Source: Methylobacter tundripaludum SV96 | GTDB lineage: Bacteria; Pseudomonadota; Gammaproteobacteria; Methylococcales; Methylomonadaceae | Direction of reading: 5' to 3' | DNA length: 64,000 bases | NCBI RefSeq assembly: GCF_000190755.2 | Contig: NZ_JH109153.1 | Location: forward strand, 1,448,233 to 1,512,232 | Part shown: positions 44,828 to 54,640 of the stretch, in pieces | Position numbering within the stretch: the stretch's first letter is position 1 | How the letters are laid out: the number at the start of each line of letters is the position of its first letter | The notes under the pieces: model-generated | What the model was told of the DNA's origin: nothing | The model's input: the letters and a program-made list of their open reading frames with translations, nothing else | Database searches by the model: none | Translations under genes and position numbers: made by a program

Positions 44828-46672
44828 ATGCGTATTCATTCACTCCCCACTCAACTTGTTAATCAGATTGCCGCAGGCGAAGTAGTCGAAAGACCTTCGT
44901 CAGTGGTTAAAGAGCTGGTTGAAAATTGCTTTGATGCGGGAGCCAGTCAAGTCAGTATTGAAATCGAGCAGGGCGGTGCAAGGCTGATAAAAATCAGGGA
45001 TAACGGCTGCGGTATCGTCAAAGAAGACTTGCCTTTGGCCTTGTCCCGACATGCAACCAGCAAGATTGCCAGCTTAAAAGATCTGGAGCAGGTGGTCAGC
45101 ATGGGGTTTCGCGGCGAGGCCTTGCCCAGCATCAGCTCTGTTTCGCGGCTCACGCTGATTTCACGCATTAGCGATGCTGATTGCGCTTGGCGGGTCAATG
45201 CCGACGGCACTGAACAGGACTTTAATCCGCAACCCGACCCGCATCCGCAAGGCACCACCATTGATGTGCGCGACTTGTTTTACAACACGCCCGCCCGGCG
45301 CAAGTTTTTAAAAACCGAAAAAACCGAATTTGCTCACATAGAAACCTTAATCAAACGCATGGCGTTGAGTCGTTTTGATATTGGTTTTATCCTCTCGCAT
45401 AATCAAAAGGAAATATTTAACCTAAAACCGGCGATAACTGAGAGTGAGCAAGAGCAAAGAATTGCCGGTATTTGCGGCTCGGCTTTCATTGAAAATTCAA
45501 TCAAAATCGACTTTGCGGCGTCAGGTCTGCAATTAACCGGCTGGGTCGGGTTGCCGACCTTTTCCCGCAGTCAGCAGGATATGCAGTTTTTCTATGTCAA
45601 CGGCAGGCTGGTCAGGGATAAACTGGTTTCCCATGCCGTTAAGCAGGCTTATCAGGATGTCTTGTTTCATGGGCGGCATCCGGTTTTTGTCTTATACCTG
45701 ACGCTCGATCCTGCATTGGTTGATGTTAATGCGCATCCGGCAAAGCTTGAAGTCCGGTTCAGGGAAGGTCGGTTGGTACATGATTTTCTGTTTTCGGCAT
45801 TGCACCGCTCTCTTGCCGATTTAAGGCCGGGACGCAATCTAATGCAACAGGTGGAGGTCGAAGCGTTACCGCAAACACCCGCCGTTTTGGACGCCAAGCC
45901 AAACAATGTAGCTTGGCTAAACGATAGCGTAACCCAACAATCAAAGCCCAATTTTGATAATAAAACGGCCTACAGCTCAAGATCGCCGCAGCAAGCATCA
46001 TTGCCTTTGCATGTAGAAGAAGCCATGCAAGCTTATGCGTCGCTGTATCCAAAACCCGAACCGGTGGCGCAATCGGCCCAGCCGGAAGCGAGGCCTTTAG
46101 GTCACGCTATTGCACATTTGCACAATATCTATATCTTGTCTGAAACTCCTAACGGTATCATTTTGGTCGACGCTCATGCGGCGCACGAACGGGTCACCTA
46201 TGAGCGATTAAAACAGCAATATCAAAACGGCGCGGTACCCAATCAGCCCTTGTTGTTGCCGATTAAAATAAAAGTCAGTGCAGCGGAAGCGGATTTGGCT
46301 GAACAGGAGCATGAATTTTTCAATACACTGGGATTTGAAATCAACCGTTCCGGGCTGGAAACCATCGTCCTGCGTTCAATACCCGTTTTATTGGGCAATA
46401 CCGACATGGAAACTCTGGTTCGCGATGTGCTGGCCGATATGATTGAGCACGGCATGAGTCAGCGGATACAGGAAAAATCCAATGAGATATTAGCCACGGT
46501 AGCCTGTCATGGCGCCGTGCGCGCACATCGTCGCCTGACCATCGATGAAATGAACGCCTTGTTACGGGATATGGAGCAAACTGAAAGAATAGGGCAATGC
46601 AATCACGGCAGACCGACCTGGGTAGAATTATCGACCAATGATCTTGATAAATTCTTTCTGCGCGGTCAATAA
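44828..46672 (+). CDS. mutL: DNA mismatch repair protein MutL
   Basis: A 614-residue GHKL ATPase that couples MutS mismatch recognition to strand removal. The N-terminus has NQIAAGEVVERPSSVVKEL, the ATP-lid GFRGEALPSISS and NGRLVRDK. The C-terminal half shows DAHAAHERVTYE near residue 448 (close to the endonuclease motif DQHAxxExxxxE), ACHGAVRAH and CNHGRPTW. So this MutL is probably the nicking type found where MutH is absent, as in Pseudomonas. ATG 44828 is preferred to the TTG two codons earlier. Confidence 0.95.
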   Translation: MRIHSLPTQLVNQIAAGEVVERPSSVVKELVENCFDAGASQVSIEIEQGGARLIKIRDNGCGIVKEDLPLALSRHATSKIASLKDLEQVVSMGFRGEALPSISSVSRLTLISRISDADCAWRVNADGTEQDFNPQPDPHPQGTTIDVRDLFYNTPARRKFLKTEKTEFAHIETLIKRMALSRFDIGFILSHNQKEIFNLKPAITESEQEQRIAGICGSAFIENSIKIDFAASGLQLTGWVGLPTFSRSQQDMQFFYVNGRLVRDKLVSHAVKQAYQDVLFHGRHPVFVLYLTLDPALVDVNAHPAKLEVRFREGRLVHDFLFSALHRSLADLRPGRNLMQQVEVEALPQTPAVLDAKPNNVAWLNDSVTQQSKPNFDNKTAYSSRSPQQASLPLHVEEAMQAYASLYPKPEPVAQSAQPEARPLGHAIAHLHNIYILSETPNGIILVDAHAAHERVTYERLKQQYQNGAVPNQPLLLPIKIKVSAAEADLAEQEHEFFNTLGFEINRSGLETIVLRSIPVLLGNTDMETLVRDVLADMIEHGMSQRIQEKSNEILATVACHGAVRAHRRLTIDEMNALLRDMEQTERIGQCNHGRPTWVELSTNDLDKFFLRGQ

Positions 46673-46734
46673 AGTCATACATTCTTAAGTGCGATTTTCC
46701 GGTCGGTCGCCTTTAAATTAAAATATCCCAAAAT

Positions 46735-47688
46735 ATGCAAAATAAACCCAATCCCCCCGCTATTTTCCTGATGGGGCCTACTGCCTCAGGAAAAACTGCT
46801 CTATCCGTGCAGTTTGCCCAAGCGCTTGACGGCGAAATCATCAGTGTTGACTCGGCGCTTGTATTTAAAGGCATGGACATAGGCACTGCCAAGCCCACGC
46901 AGGAAGAAAGAGGCGGCATCCCGCATCATTTGATAGATATACTCGACCCCGCTGAATCATTCTCTACCGGTCAGTTTAGAAAACAGGCGTTGGCCTTAAT
47001 GGATGACATAACCCGGCGCGGGAAAATACCGATACTGGTTGGCGGCACCATGCTGTATTTTAACGTCCTGAACAGCGGCCTTGCGGTACTGCCCGAAGCG
47101 GACGCGGATATCCGGGCTAAGCTCGATCAGGACTTGGAGCAACTGGGCAAGGAAGTTTTGCACAGTCGACTAGCCGATATTGATCCCGAATCGGCGGCGA
47201 GAATTCATCCGAATGACCCGCAACGTGTGCAACGCGCTCTGGAAGTCTACGAAATCAGTGGCAAGCCATTAACGTCTTTTTTTACAGCAGCCCAAGCGCA
47301 AGTCATCCCCTACCAAAAAATAAAACTGGTTATCGCCCCGCAAGACCGAGCTATTCTGCATGATCTTATTGCCTGCCGGTTTAAACAAATGCTGGAACAG
47401 GGATTTATTGATGAAGTGGAGGCGCTTTATAAACGCGGCGATTTAACCGAAAAAATGCCGTCGATCAGGGCGGTCGGTTATCGACAGGCTTGGTCCTATC
47501 TGCAAGGTGAATACGATCTTGAAACAATGACAGAAAAAGCCATTATTGCCACGCGGCAACTGGCCAAACGTCAGTTTACCTGGCTACGCAGAGAAACCGA
47601 TGCGACAAGTTTACAGACCGGGCAACAAGATTTGTTAACAACAGTCTTGGCGACAGTTAATGATCAGCTGTCGAGAATGAGTGTATAG
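46735..47688 (+). CDS. miaA: tRNA dimethylallyltransferase
   Basis: A 317-residue enzyme that adds a dimethylallyl group to A37 of UNN-reading tRNAs. Walker A ([10 protein letters not shown]) and the binding motif [17 protein letters not shown] are clear, with RAVGYRQAW in the C-terminal half. It follows mutL as in most gammaproteobacteria, but the usual next gene, hfq, is not present here. Confidence 0.95.
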   Translation: MQNKPNPPAIFLMGPTASGKTALSVQFAQALDGEIISVDSALVFKGMDIGTAKPTQEERGGIPHHLIDILDPAESFSTGQFRKQALALMDDITRRGKIPILVGGTMLYFNVLNSGLAVLPEADADIRAKLDQDLEQLGKEVLHSRLADIDPESAARIHPNDPQRVQRALEVYEISGKPLTSFFTAAQAQVIPYQKIKLVIAPQDRAILHDLIACRFKQMLEQGFIDEVEALYKRGDLTEKMPSIRAVGYRQAWSYLQGEYDLETMTEKAIIATRQLAKRQFTWLRRETDATSLQTGQQDLLTTVLATVNDQLSRMSV

Positions 47689-48062
47689 AATGGTTCTGGG
47701 ATGGGCGTGGGGGTTTTTCTGTTTATAAAAAAGCGGTGGTGGAGCTTTGGCTATTTGCGCAAGAATTTAATCCAGTCAGTTAAGATCGTAGATCAAAATG
47801 TACATTGATGGTCAATACAATACGAGTTTTTTCGATATAAATGTCGTAAGGTATTGCTAAGCCAGCTATTGTGGCTGAATAGCTATGGATAATAATGGGA
47901 TTAACCAAAATAAATTACATTGGGGGAGTTCAGCAGGTACATGCAGCTAAGGCATAATGCTGAAACTTGGGACCGTTTACTCAAATACAATAAATTGCTC
48001 GAATTTAGTCGTGTCTTACTAGGTTTTTACTTTTTAAAACCATTGGGCTGGCCGCATACGAG
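47689..48062. other. Gap after miaA with no recognisable gene
   Basis: About 370 bp where hfq would be expected. It is AT-rich, with a small AGCCAGCTATTGTGGCT hairpin (47860-47876) and no good open frame. I see no tRNA or known small RNA. Confidence 0.5.
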
Positions 48063-48096
48063 CTTGGCCCAAAAGTTAGTTAACTTTTGGGCCAAG
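48063..48096. terminator. 34-bp palindrome downstream of the cold-shock gene
   Basis: CTTGGCCCAAAAGTTA and TAACTTTTGGGCCAAG form a 16-bp stem with a two-base centre. It lies just after the cold-shock stop on the minus strand; neither side has a strong U run, so it is a likely but not classical terminator, perhaps bidirectional. Confidence 0.55.
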
Positions 48097-48108
48097 TTTA
48101 TGAGTTTG

Positions 48109-48318
48109 TTACGCTGGGGTTACATTCTCGGCTTGCGGACCTTTTTGGCCTTGTGTTACTTCCATAGTAACTTTTTGGCCTTCCCTTAAGGTCTTGCGAC
48201 CGGCGCCGTTAATTGCACTATGGTGAACAAAAACATCTTTTCCACCTTCTTGTTCAATAAATCCAAAACCTTTTTCATCATTGAACCACTTAACGGTACC
48301 TACAACTTGCTCTGACAT
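48109..48318 (-). CDS. Cold-shock domain protein
   Basis: A 69-residue single-stranded nucleic-acid-binding protein of the CspA family. RNP1 (KGFGFIEQ) and RNP2 (VFVHHSAI) are intact. Such proteins act as RNA chaperones and transcription antiterminators. A 5' leader of roughly 100 bases (48319-48420) with a CGCCAATTTTTGTCGGCG hairpin might control translation, as in other csp genes. Stand-alone gene. Confidence 0.95.
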   Translation of the reverse strand: MSEQVVGTVKWFNDEKGFGFIEQEGGKDVFVHHSAINGAGRKTLREGQKVTMEVTQGQKGPQAENVTPA

Positions 48319-48572
48319 ATCACACTCTTACTTAAAAAATTCGCCAATTTTTGTCGGCGTTACAAATCCCAGCTTCATAATAAAGCCGGCTCAAACTCTA
48401 ACTGTGGCAGATAATAGCATTAAAGATGTGAGCAGAGCAAAATATTTTAACTAGGTTCAAAGATAATTCCATAATAGCCAAAATGGCGATATCAAAAAAA
48501 CTTTGAATAAGAGAGTTTATTGCAAAACTTATGCTGGTTTGTTCCAAGATAAGAAGCGTCAATTTACCTTAA

Positions 48573-49061
48573 TCATGGCTGAATCATAAGTTGTTGATAA
48601 GCGCCTTGGTAATATAAAAGCGGCTTTCCCGAGCGGCAAACGCTGTCTTGTACTTCACCGATTATAATCCAGTGCGTACTGGCGTGAATTTTTTCTATGA
48701 CTTTGCACTCCAGGGACATGATGCTGTTATCCAGAATGGGGGCGCCGGTAATGCCCTTTGTCCAAGGTGTGTTTTCAAACCGTTGCTCTTGGCTGCTGCC
48801 ACCGGCAAATTGGTTGGAAACGTCTTGTTGAGTTGAACTTAAAACGTTGACAGCGAAGCACTGGCTTTCTTGAATTCCCATACCGGTATCAGCAGATTCA
48901 TTAATACAAACCAATACTTGGGGTGGATTAATTGAAACGCTTGAAAATGCGGTTACTGTCATGCCCTGAAGACCGAATTTTTCAGAGCATGTCGTAACAA
49001 CGGTGACACCGCTGGCCCATAGTTGCATAGCCTTTTTAAAATCGTCAACACCAACAGTCAT
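48573..49061 (-). CDS. Flavin reductase-like protein
   Basis: A 162-residue FMN-binding split-barrel protein of the DIM6/NtaB/HpaC class. WASGVTVVTT, GMTVTAFSSVSINPPQVLVC and FAVNVLSS are the family signatures. Such enzymes reduce flavin with NAD(P)H for a partner monooxygenase, but no oxygenase gene is adjacent, so the partner is unknown. Confidence 0.9.
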   Translation of the reverse strand: MTVGVDDFKKAMQLWASGVTVVTTCSEKFGLQGMTVTAFSSVSINPPQVLVCINESADTGMGIQESQCFAVNVLSSTQQDVSNQFAGGSSQEQRFENTPWTKGITGAPILDNSIMSLECKVIEKIHASTHWIIIGEVQDSVCRSGKPLLYYQGAYQQLMIQP

Positions 49062-49232
49062 TAATTCCCCCGGTTATTTTTTATTAAAGATACCGCCTTT
49101 TTTTGACAGGAAAAGGCAAAAAAGCAGGCGTGTTTTGTTAAGGTTACTGAGTCTTTATGATACAGCACCGGCACAGACTTGTTAAATAATCGGGGGAGAC
49201 GGCTATTCGATTTTTCAAGAAAATAACTAAAT

Positions 49233-50174
49233 TCATTGTTCTGAGAATTTTATTAAAATATTAACACGCCGATTTTTTTCTTTTCCTTCCGGTGTTGAAT
49301 TGTCGGCAATGGGCATGGTATCGGCGTAAGTGATGGCACGCAAGCGGCTGCTGTCTAGTTGTTGCAAGACAAGAAAGTGTAAAACGCTGGTGGCTCTGGA
49401 AGCGCCCAGTTCCCAGTTAGAAGGAAACTGGGCTGTTTTGATGGGGATGTTGTCTGTATGTCCTTCAATCAGAATTAGGCCTACCGATTGTTTTAATAAG
49501 GGCATAAGACGTTTTAGTAACGCTCCGCCAGAAGCCGTTAGATCTGCTTCTGAAGACTTAAACAATACTTTGTCCTGGATTTCGAGCTGCGCATAGCCTT
49601 GGTTAACTTTTATATTGACGGCTTTATTAAGCCCGAACTCATCAATTGCCTTTGTTAATTGTTGTTGTAATTCGGTTTCTTCCGTTAAGTTGGCGGCGGC
49701 CTGTTTGCTGTTAGTCGAAGTAGCGATGGAATTTGTTGCCGTTTCGGTCGCAACTTTAATTTCCGGCGCATTGGTGGTATGAGCAATGCTGTTGCTTTCT
49801 ATAGGTTCAGTCTTGGCGTTAGAGCTATCGGGATTGATTTCGACTTTATGTTCAGTAAGTATGATTGGTTTTATAGGGTCATTTTCTACAACAACGGGGG
49901 ATGGGGTATTTATGGTAGTAGATGTGGCAACAGGAGGGCATATTGCAGCAGGCGCTTTCTTGGGTTTAATTACTTGCGGTTTATTGGCGGCTGCTTGTTG
50001 CCGTTCCGTGTTTATGCCACTTACAGTAATTAATGTGATTACCAGCATGACGATGAGTACAAACACATCCAGATAGGTTAATAGCCAGTTTTGTGAGTTG
50101 CGAGTGCTTGGTTGGGCAAGTAAATCCTCCAAAGACAGGGAGGACTGTAATTTTAAAAATGGATCTTTACTCAT
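49233..50174 (-). CDS. MotB-like stator protein with OmpA domain
   Basis: A 313-residue protein with one N-terminal helix (NWLLTYLDVFVLIVMLVITL), whose Asp is the likely proton-carrying residue of MotB. A long Thr/Asn-rich linker (about 70-150) leads to a C-terminal OmpA-type peptidoglycan-binding domain (FKSSEADLTASG, IEGHTDNIPI, NWELGASRA). It pairs with the MotA-like protein 66 bp upstream. The stator could drive flagella or another envelope function; no flagellar gene is in the window. Confidence 0.85.
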   Translation of the reverse strand: MSKDPFLKLQSSLSLEDLLAQPSTRNSQNWLLTYLDVFVLIVMLVITLITVSGINTERQQAAANKPQVIKPKKAPAAICPPVATSTTINTPSPVVVENDPIKPIILTEHKVEINPDSSNAKTEPIESNSIAHTTNAPEIKVATETATNSIATSTNSKQAAANLTEETELQQQLTKAIDEFGLNKAVNIKVNQGYAQLEIQDKVLFKSSEADLTASGGALLKRLMPLLKQSVGLILIEGHTDNIPIKTAQFPSNWELGASRATSVLHFLVLQQLDSSRLRAITYADTMPIADNSTPEGKEKNRRVNILIKFSEQ

Positions 50175-50240
50175 TTTGCAGTACTTGATCAGTTTGTTAA
50201 GGGTTTATGTGGGCTGGGTTGATAAAGTCGGTGAACCTCT

Positions 50241-51053
50241 TCAGTCTTTTAATTCATTGTCATAGTGCATGATGAATGATTTGAGTGTTTCCCGCACGAA
50301 TGACGGGCTGCGACGATCTGCTATCAGTGTAATGCCCTCCATGACCATGCTCATGATCATAATGCGCTGTTCAGTGCGTCTTTCAAGTTTTATGGCAATA
50401 GGGTTAAAGATAAGATTGGCCATGATGAGGCCGTAAAAAGTTGTAATCAAGGCAGTGCCCATGCTGTAACTTATACCGGCTATATCTTTTAGCTCAATGA
50501 TTTGCAGCATGTTTATCATGGCTATCAGGGTGCCGAGCATACCGAATGCAGGAGAATAAGCGGCCAAGCTGTAAAATATGCTGGCTTCGGCTTTTTCTTT
50601 GGCTCTCAAGCGGGCAATGCGCCATTTAAGTAGCGACAAAATATCTTCGACCGGCGTATGGTCTACAACAAGCTGAAAGCCGGTTTTTAAATAGGGGTTG
50701 TTAATGCTGTCGATAGTGTTTTCTATCGCCAGTTTGTCCTTGTTAAACCACATTTGAGAAACTGCGATAATTTCGTTAGCTTCCCTTTGGGGATTTAAGC
50801 TCTCATAAAAGAAAATAAGCTTGATCGATTTCAAGCTGTGTTTAATATCTCTTAAGGGGTAACTTAAAAAAATAGCGGCAATCGTACCGCCAATGACGAT
50901 CACCAGTCCTGTTAAATTGAAAAAAGAAAGCGGATCGTTTGCAGCAAATAGGATAATGAAAATGAATAGAATGATGCTTAGCAAAATACCCAGGGCTGTT
51001 GAATAATTGATTTTTTTTGGAAATGTTTTTATTAATGATTTGTTAGGTTTCAT
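50241..51053 (-). CDS. MotA/TolQ/ExbB-type proton channel protein
   Basis: About 270 residues with four membrane helices, two near residues 20-70 and two near 145-195. The pore helices carry the family sequence PAFGMLGTLIAMINMLQ and MGTALITTFYGLIMANLIFNPIA, closest to MotA. It forms the stator channel with the MotB-like protein. ATG 51053 (MKPNKS) is preferred over an ATG seven codons upstream (51074), though no good ribosome site marks either. Confidence 0.85.
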   Translation of the reverse strand: MKPNKSLIKTFPKKINYSTALGILLSIILFIFIILFAANDPLSFFNLTGLVIVIGGTIAAIFLSYPLRDIKHSLKSIKLIFFYESLNPQREANEIIAVSQMWFNKDKLAIENTIDSINNPYLKTGFQLVVDHTPVEDILSLLKWRIARLRAKEKAEASIFYSLAAYSPAFGMLGTLIAMINMLQIIELKDIAGISYSMGTALITTFYGLIMANLIFNPIAIKLERRTEQRIMIMSMVMEGITLIADRRSPSFVRETLKSFIMHYDNELKD

Positions 51054-51245
51054 TTTATAATAATATCGGAACATGTTGATTATGCGGATGTTGATGGCTT
51101 GCTATGCAATAAAATCATATTACATCAATGCAGGTAAATCTACTTATGTATAAATACGGATATATAATGTATATTAGTGGCCTTTCAAAGTAGAAGTGTG
51201 ACAATTTTTTTGTAACCGGCTGTTTTATAATTAACCGATAAAGGG

Positions 51246-51902
51246 ATGAAAAAAGTGATGATTAGTGTTTTGCTTGTTGATGATCATGAGCTTGTTCGAA
51301 CCGGAATTGAATCATTATTGAATGATGCAGAGGACATCTCGGTTATCGGTGTGGCTAAATCGGGTGAAGAGGCTGTTGATACCGTTGTCGCCCTGTCGCC
51401 GGATGTTGTATTGATGGATGTTAACATGCCTGGGATAGGTGGCGTAGAAGCCTGTCGTAGAATCCTGCAGCAGGATGCTGAAGTAAAGATCATTGCGTTA
51501 TCTGTTCATAATGACGGCCCTATTCCTCATCAATTGCTCAAGCTTGGCGTATTAGGTTTTATTTCCAAGGGATCGCCGGTAGATGAGATGATTCTTGCAA
51601 TTAGGAAGGTCATGGAGGGTAAGCGTTACCTGTGTTCTGAAGTGGCTAACAATCTGGCTTTTCAGGGCTTGCCTGGAAGTAATGAATCCCCATTCGCTCT
51701 ACTTTCCCAGAGAGAAGCGGAAGTCGTTACTTTAATTCTTCAGGGAAAAACCATCAAAGAAATGTCGGAAATGTTGGTCTTGAGTGACAAGACAGTAAAT
51801 ACTTACCGTTATCGTCTTTACAGCAAGCTGCATGTAAAAAATGATGTTGAATTAATTCGCCTGGCGATTAAATTCGGTTATATCGATAATGCTTTGATTT
51901 AA
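51246..51902 (+). CDS. GacA/UvrY-like response regulator
   Basis: A 218-residue NarL/FixJ-family regulator. The receiver has DDHELVR and the phosphorylated Asp in VVLMDVNMPG near residue 59; the C-terminus is a LuxR-type helix-turn-helix (LSQREAEVVTLILQGKTIKEM and VNTYRYRLYSKL). Overall sequence is closest to GacA/UvrY, which controls CsrB-type small RNAs. Its kinase (BarA/GacS) is not in this window. Confidence 0.9.
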   Translation: MKKVMISVLLVDDHELVRTGIESLLNDAEDISVIGVAKSGEEAVDTVVALSPDVVLMDVNMPGIGGVEACRRILQQDAEVKIIALSVHNDGPIPHQLLKLGVLGFISKGSPVDEMILAIRKVMEGKRYLCSEVANNLAFQGLPGSNESPFALLSQREAEVVTLILQGKTIKEMSEMLVLSDKTVNTYRYRLYSKLHVKNDVELIRLAIKFGYIDNALI

Positions 51903-51987
51903 CGAGGAACGAGTAGTTCAGATTTCCACGTTAAATTGCGGAAACCTGAGTTTTGAATAAAGCTTGGTTTCCCAGCGGCTTGTTATG

Positions 51988-52911
51988 TTAGTTTTCGCTA
52001 GGGCCGAACTGCATTTCCCGGGCTTTGTTAAATGCAAATCTAAAGTCAATAAACAGAGGCTGTTCAGGCCCCAACATTGCTTCTAATAATTCATGTTGTA
52101 GTTGAAACTTAACATTCCCGATAGCTAAAGCGCCAATACCTACTGCACCTTGCGCATTCGTCGCATGAATGAGTGGCGCGCCACAATCATTGTTTTTGAC
52201 GCCCTCTATACCAAAAGGCGGAACCGCATTAACATCGCCGGCCACTTTCAGCTGTGTCGCCTCTTTTAATACATTTGCACTTAAAACCTGAATGCCCGCT
52301 TTGGCTGTGCAGAAAATAATATCAGCAGTGGCCACCAGTCGGGCTTTATCGGCTTCAGAATTGGCCAAAGCTCCTTTAAGCGTGCAATTAAAACGACGAT
52401 TGTATGCTTTAGAAACATCCAGGGCTGTATCAACTGATAAATGGTCGGTTAATGTCACATCGGCGCCGGCTAATGAAGCAATAATGCCTGTAGCAACACC
52501 TACGGGACCTGTTCCGCCAAAAATAACAACTGAGCAATCTTTCAGTTCTTTGCGGTGTTTTGCTTTCAGTTCTTTTTCGGCACAAGTAACTAATGCCGCA
52601 GCCGTGGTAAAAGCACCGCTGGGATCAGCAAAAACCGAGATTTCAAAAGGCGAAACCATGGCTTGTTTACTTGTGTTCAGCATGTCCATGGCTAACCCTA
52701 AATCGCGGCCGCCAATAAAAATTCCGGTGCGCTTAACGCCTGATGGACTGCGGGAGAAGGTGGCATCTTGAGTAAGTCCATAAACGCTATCCAACTTGAC
52801 ATTGTTATATGGGATAAGCACGTCAAACCCTGCATCCAGTGCCATGTTAATGTCGAATGGGCTATTGTTGGGCATGGGGTCAAGCATATGAAGAATGCTG
52901 CGTTTTGCCAT
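51988..52911 (-). CDS. Methylene-H4MPT dehydrogenase, second MtdB paralog
   Basis: A 307-residue protein of the MtdA/MtdB family with LHMLDPMPNNSPFDINMALDAG, RTGIFIGGRD, VFADPSGAFTTAAA and the NAD(P) loop FGGTGPVGVATG. It should interconvert methylene- and methenyl-tetrahydromethanopterin during formaldehyde oxidation. It lies 43 bp after the other mtdB copy. Compared with that copy it changes several substrate-loop residues (DLSVDTALDV, NNDCGAPLIHAT), so cofactor or carrier preference may differ. Confidence 0.88.
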   Translation of the reverse strand: MAKRSILHMLDPMPNNSPFDINMALDAGFDVLIPYNNVKLDSVYGLTQDATFSRSPSGVKRTGIFIGGRDLGLAMDMLNTSKQAMVSPFEISVFADPSGAFTTAAALVTCAEKELKAKHRKELKDCSVVIFGGTGPVGVATGIIASLAGADVTLTDHLSVDTALDVSKAYNRRFNCTLKGALANSEADKARLVATADIIFCTAKAGIQVLSANVLKEATQLKVAGDVNAVPPFGIEGVKNNDCGAPLIHATNAQGAVGIGALAIGNVKFQLQHELLEAMLGPEQPLFIDFRFAFNKAREMQFGPSEN

Positions 52912-52954
52912 TAGAGTTCCTTTTTATTATGCAGGTTAATCCGAAAGTTTAGAC

Positions 52955-53863
52955 TCAAGAGCTTGATTTAATATATTCTCTTGCAGTTTCAAATGCATGC
53001 TCAAAATGCAGATACACAGGTTTGTCGCTATTGATCATTTTTTTCAACAAGAGGACTTGAGTCTGGTATTTAATGTTGCCAATTGCCATCGCCCCCAAGC
53101 CGACCGCGCCGCTGTTTGAGCCTTGAATGGGGGTGCCATTATGGAAGGCGTCAACACCTGCGATACCTGCCGGCGGTACGGCATTTACATCGGCAGCAAC
53201 TTTAAGTTGTGGAGCCGATGCGACAAGTTCTGCACTTAATAGTTCAATGCCTGCAGCGCCGGTTGCAAAAACAACATCCGCTGTTTTAATGTATTCTGCT
53301 TTGTCCGCATCTGCGCCGGCTTCAATATTAGTTTTGCCGTCGCCGAATTCATTGTTGCACATGTCGGCAATGGCTTGAGCTTTGTCCAATTGACGACCGA
53401 TAAGCTTTACGTGCGCACCGCTTTGTGCGGAAATGACTGCGGCCACTTGACCAACAGGTCCGGTTCCACCCAGTACCAGAATATTTTTTCCTTCCAGAGT
53501 CGTGTCGAATTTGGTTATTAATTCATGTTCAGCGGCTGCTACCATGCCTGCTGCCGTGGTAAATGCCCCGCTTGGATCAGCAAATACGGAAACTTCAAAA
53601 GGAGCGAACATTGAACGTTTGGCCGTATTCAACATATCCATTGCCTGTTTCGTATCACGCCCGCCTATGAATATCCCGGTGCGTTTTAAGTTTTTAGGGC
53701 TGCGCGAAAAGATGGCATCCTGTACCAAGCCTTGAACTTCACTAGGTTCGACATTGATATAAGGCAATGCGGAAACCCAACCTGCATCCAATGCCATATT
53801 GACATCAAATGGACTGAGGTTTTTAGCGGTGGTTAGCATGTGTAAAATTAATGGCTTTTCCAT
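52955..53863 (-). CDS. mtdB: Methylene-H4MPT dehydrogenase MtdB
   Basis: A 302-residue NAD(P)-dependent dehydrogenase of the tetrahydromethanopterin C1 pathway, which oxidises formaldehyde in methylotrophs. Motifs: MLTTAKNLSPFDVNMALDAG, RTGIFIGGRD, FADPSGAFTTAAG, the dinucleotide loop LGGTGPVGQVAAV, and VAADVNAVPPAGIAG. Length and motifs match MtdB. Presence of this gene is the main evidence that the organism is methylotrophic. First of a tandem pair. Confidence 0.92.
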   Translation of the reverse strand: MEKPLILHMLTTAKNLSPFDVNMALDAGWVSALPYINVEPSEVQGLVQDAIFSRSPKNLKRTGIFIGGRDTKQAMDMLNTAKRSMFAPFEVSVFADPSGAFTTAAGMVAAAEHELITKFDTTLEGKNILVLGGTGPVGQVAAVISAQSGAHVKLIGRQLDKAQAIADMCNNEFGDGKTNIEAGADADKAEYIKTADVVFATGAAGIELLSAELVASAPQLKVAADVNAVPPAGIAGVDAFHNGTPIQGSNSGAVGLGAMAIGNIKYQTQVLLLKKMINSDKPVYLHFEHAFETAREYIKSSS

Positions 53864-54031
53864 GGTATCTCCTTTATGTATTTATCCGGTAAGTATAAAA
53901 GAAAACACAGCAGAATAAAAATGCCCTTGCGCATTTGAGTTTTAAACCGGTGTTGAACCTGTGTATTATTGAAATGATTTTATGTTTTCGAGGTTGCAAT
54001 GCATATTATTTTGGTTAAAGGCTGAACGCAT

Positions 54032-54640
54032 ATGAATGATCTAAAAAGCCGGCAACGGCGGAAGGCTTACGATGTTCGCAATGAGCAAATAGATAAGGAT
54101 GTCATGAGCCGGATCATTTGCGCGCAATTTGTAGCGCACCCGATTTATCAACAGGCCAAAACGGTAATGTGGTATATCCATTGCCGCTCGGAAGTCAGAA
54201 CTCAATCGGCATTGTTAGGCGAATTGGACGCCGGTAAGCGTATGGTCATCCCTTACTGCACTAAAGATGAGCAAGGACATAATAAACTGGGCTTATGGTG
54301 GCTGGAGGATTTTGCAGAACTGGTGTCGGGAATGTGGGGGATTTTAGAGCCGCCCAAACAACGATGGGGCGAGTTGGGAAAAGAAGTCGCCCCGGAACAG
54401 CTCGATTGCGTGATGGTGCCGGGCGTGGCTTTCGATCGAAATGGCGGGCGCTTGGGTAACGGCGCGGGTTATTATGATCGTTTGTTAAAGAGTGTCAGAG
54501 CCGATGCCGAATTGATCGGCGTTTGTTTTGAGTCCCAGTTGGTTGAGCAAGTCGCTATGGATGCTCATGATGTGGCTATGGATATTGTAATGACGGAAAA
54601 AACGCTTTATGCCGGTAAAGGACGGCAGTTTTCTAACTGA
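54032..54640 (+). CDS. 5-formyltetrahydrofolate cyclo-ligase
   Basis: A 202-residue enzyme that converts 5-formyl-H4F to methenyl-H4F with ATP. The N-terminal KSRQRRKAYD binds substrate phosphates, and GRLGNGAGYYDRLL is the family signature. It is often called ygfA or fau. The last base of its stop is the first of nspC, so the two are coupled. Its neighbour mtdB also handles C1 carriers. Confidence 0.93.
   Translation: MNDLKSRQRRKAYDVRNEQIDKDVMSRIICAQFVAHPIYQQAKTVMWYIHCRSEVRTQSALLGELDAGKRMVIPYCTKDEQGHNKLGLWWLEDFAELVSGMWGILEPPKQRWGELGKEVAPEQLDCVMVPGVAFDRNGGRLGNGAGYYDRLLKSVRADAELIGVCFESQLVEQVAMDAHDVAMDIVMTEKTLYAGKGRQFSN

Noticed and set aside
47920..48189. 89-codon open frame after miaA
   Set aside because: It runs across the cold-shock terminator palindrome and into the cold-shock gene on the opposite strand, with no recognisable domain.
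53864..54031. 6S RNA upstream of the 5-FCL gene, as in enterobacteria
   Set aside because: The 168-bp gap shows no long complementary ends or central bubble typical of 6S RNA.
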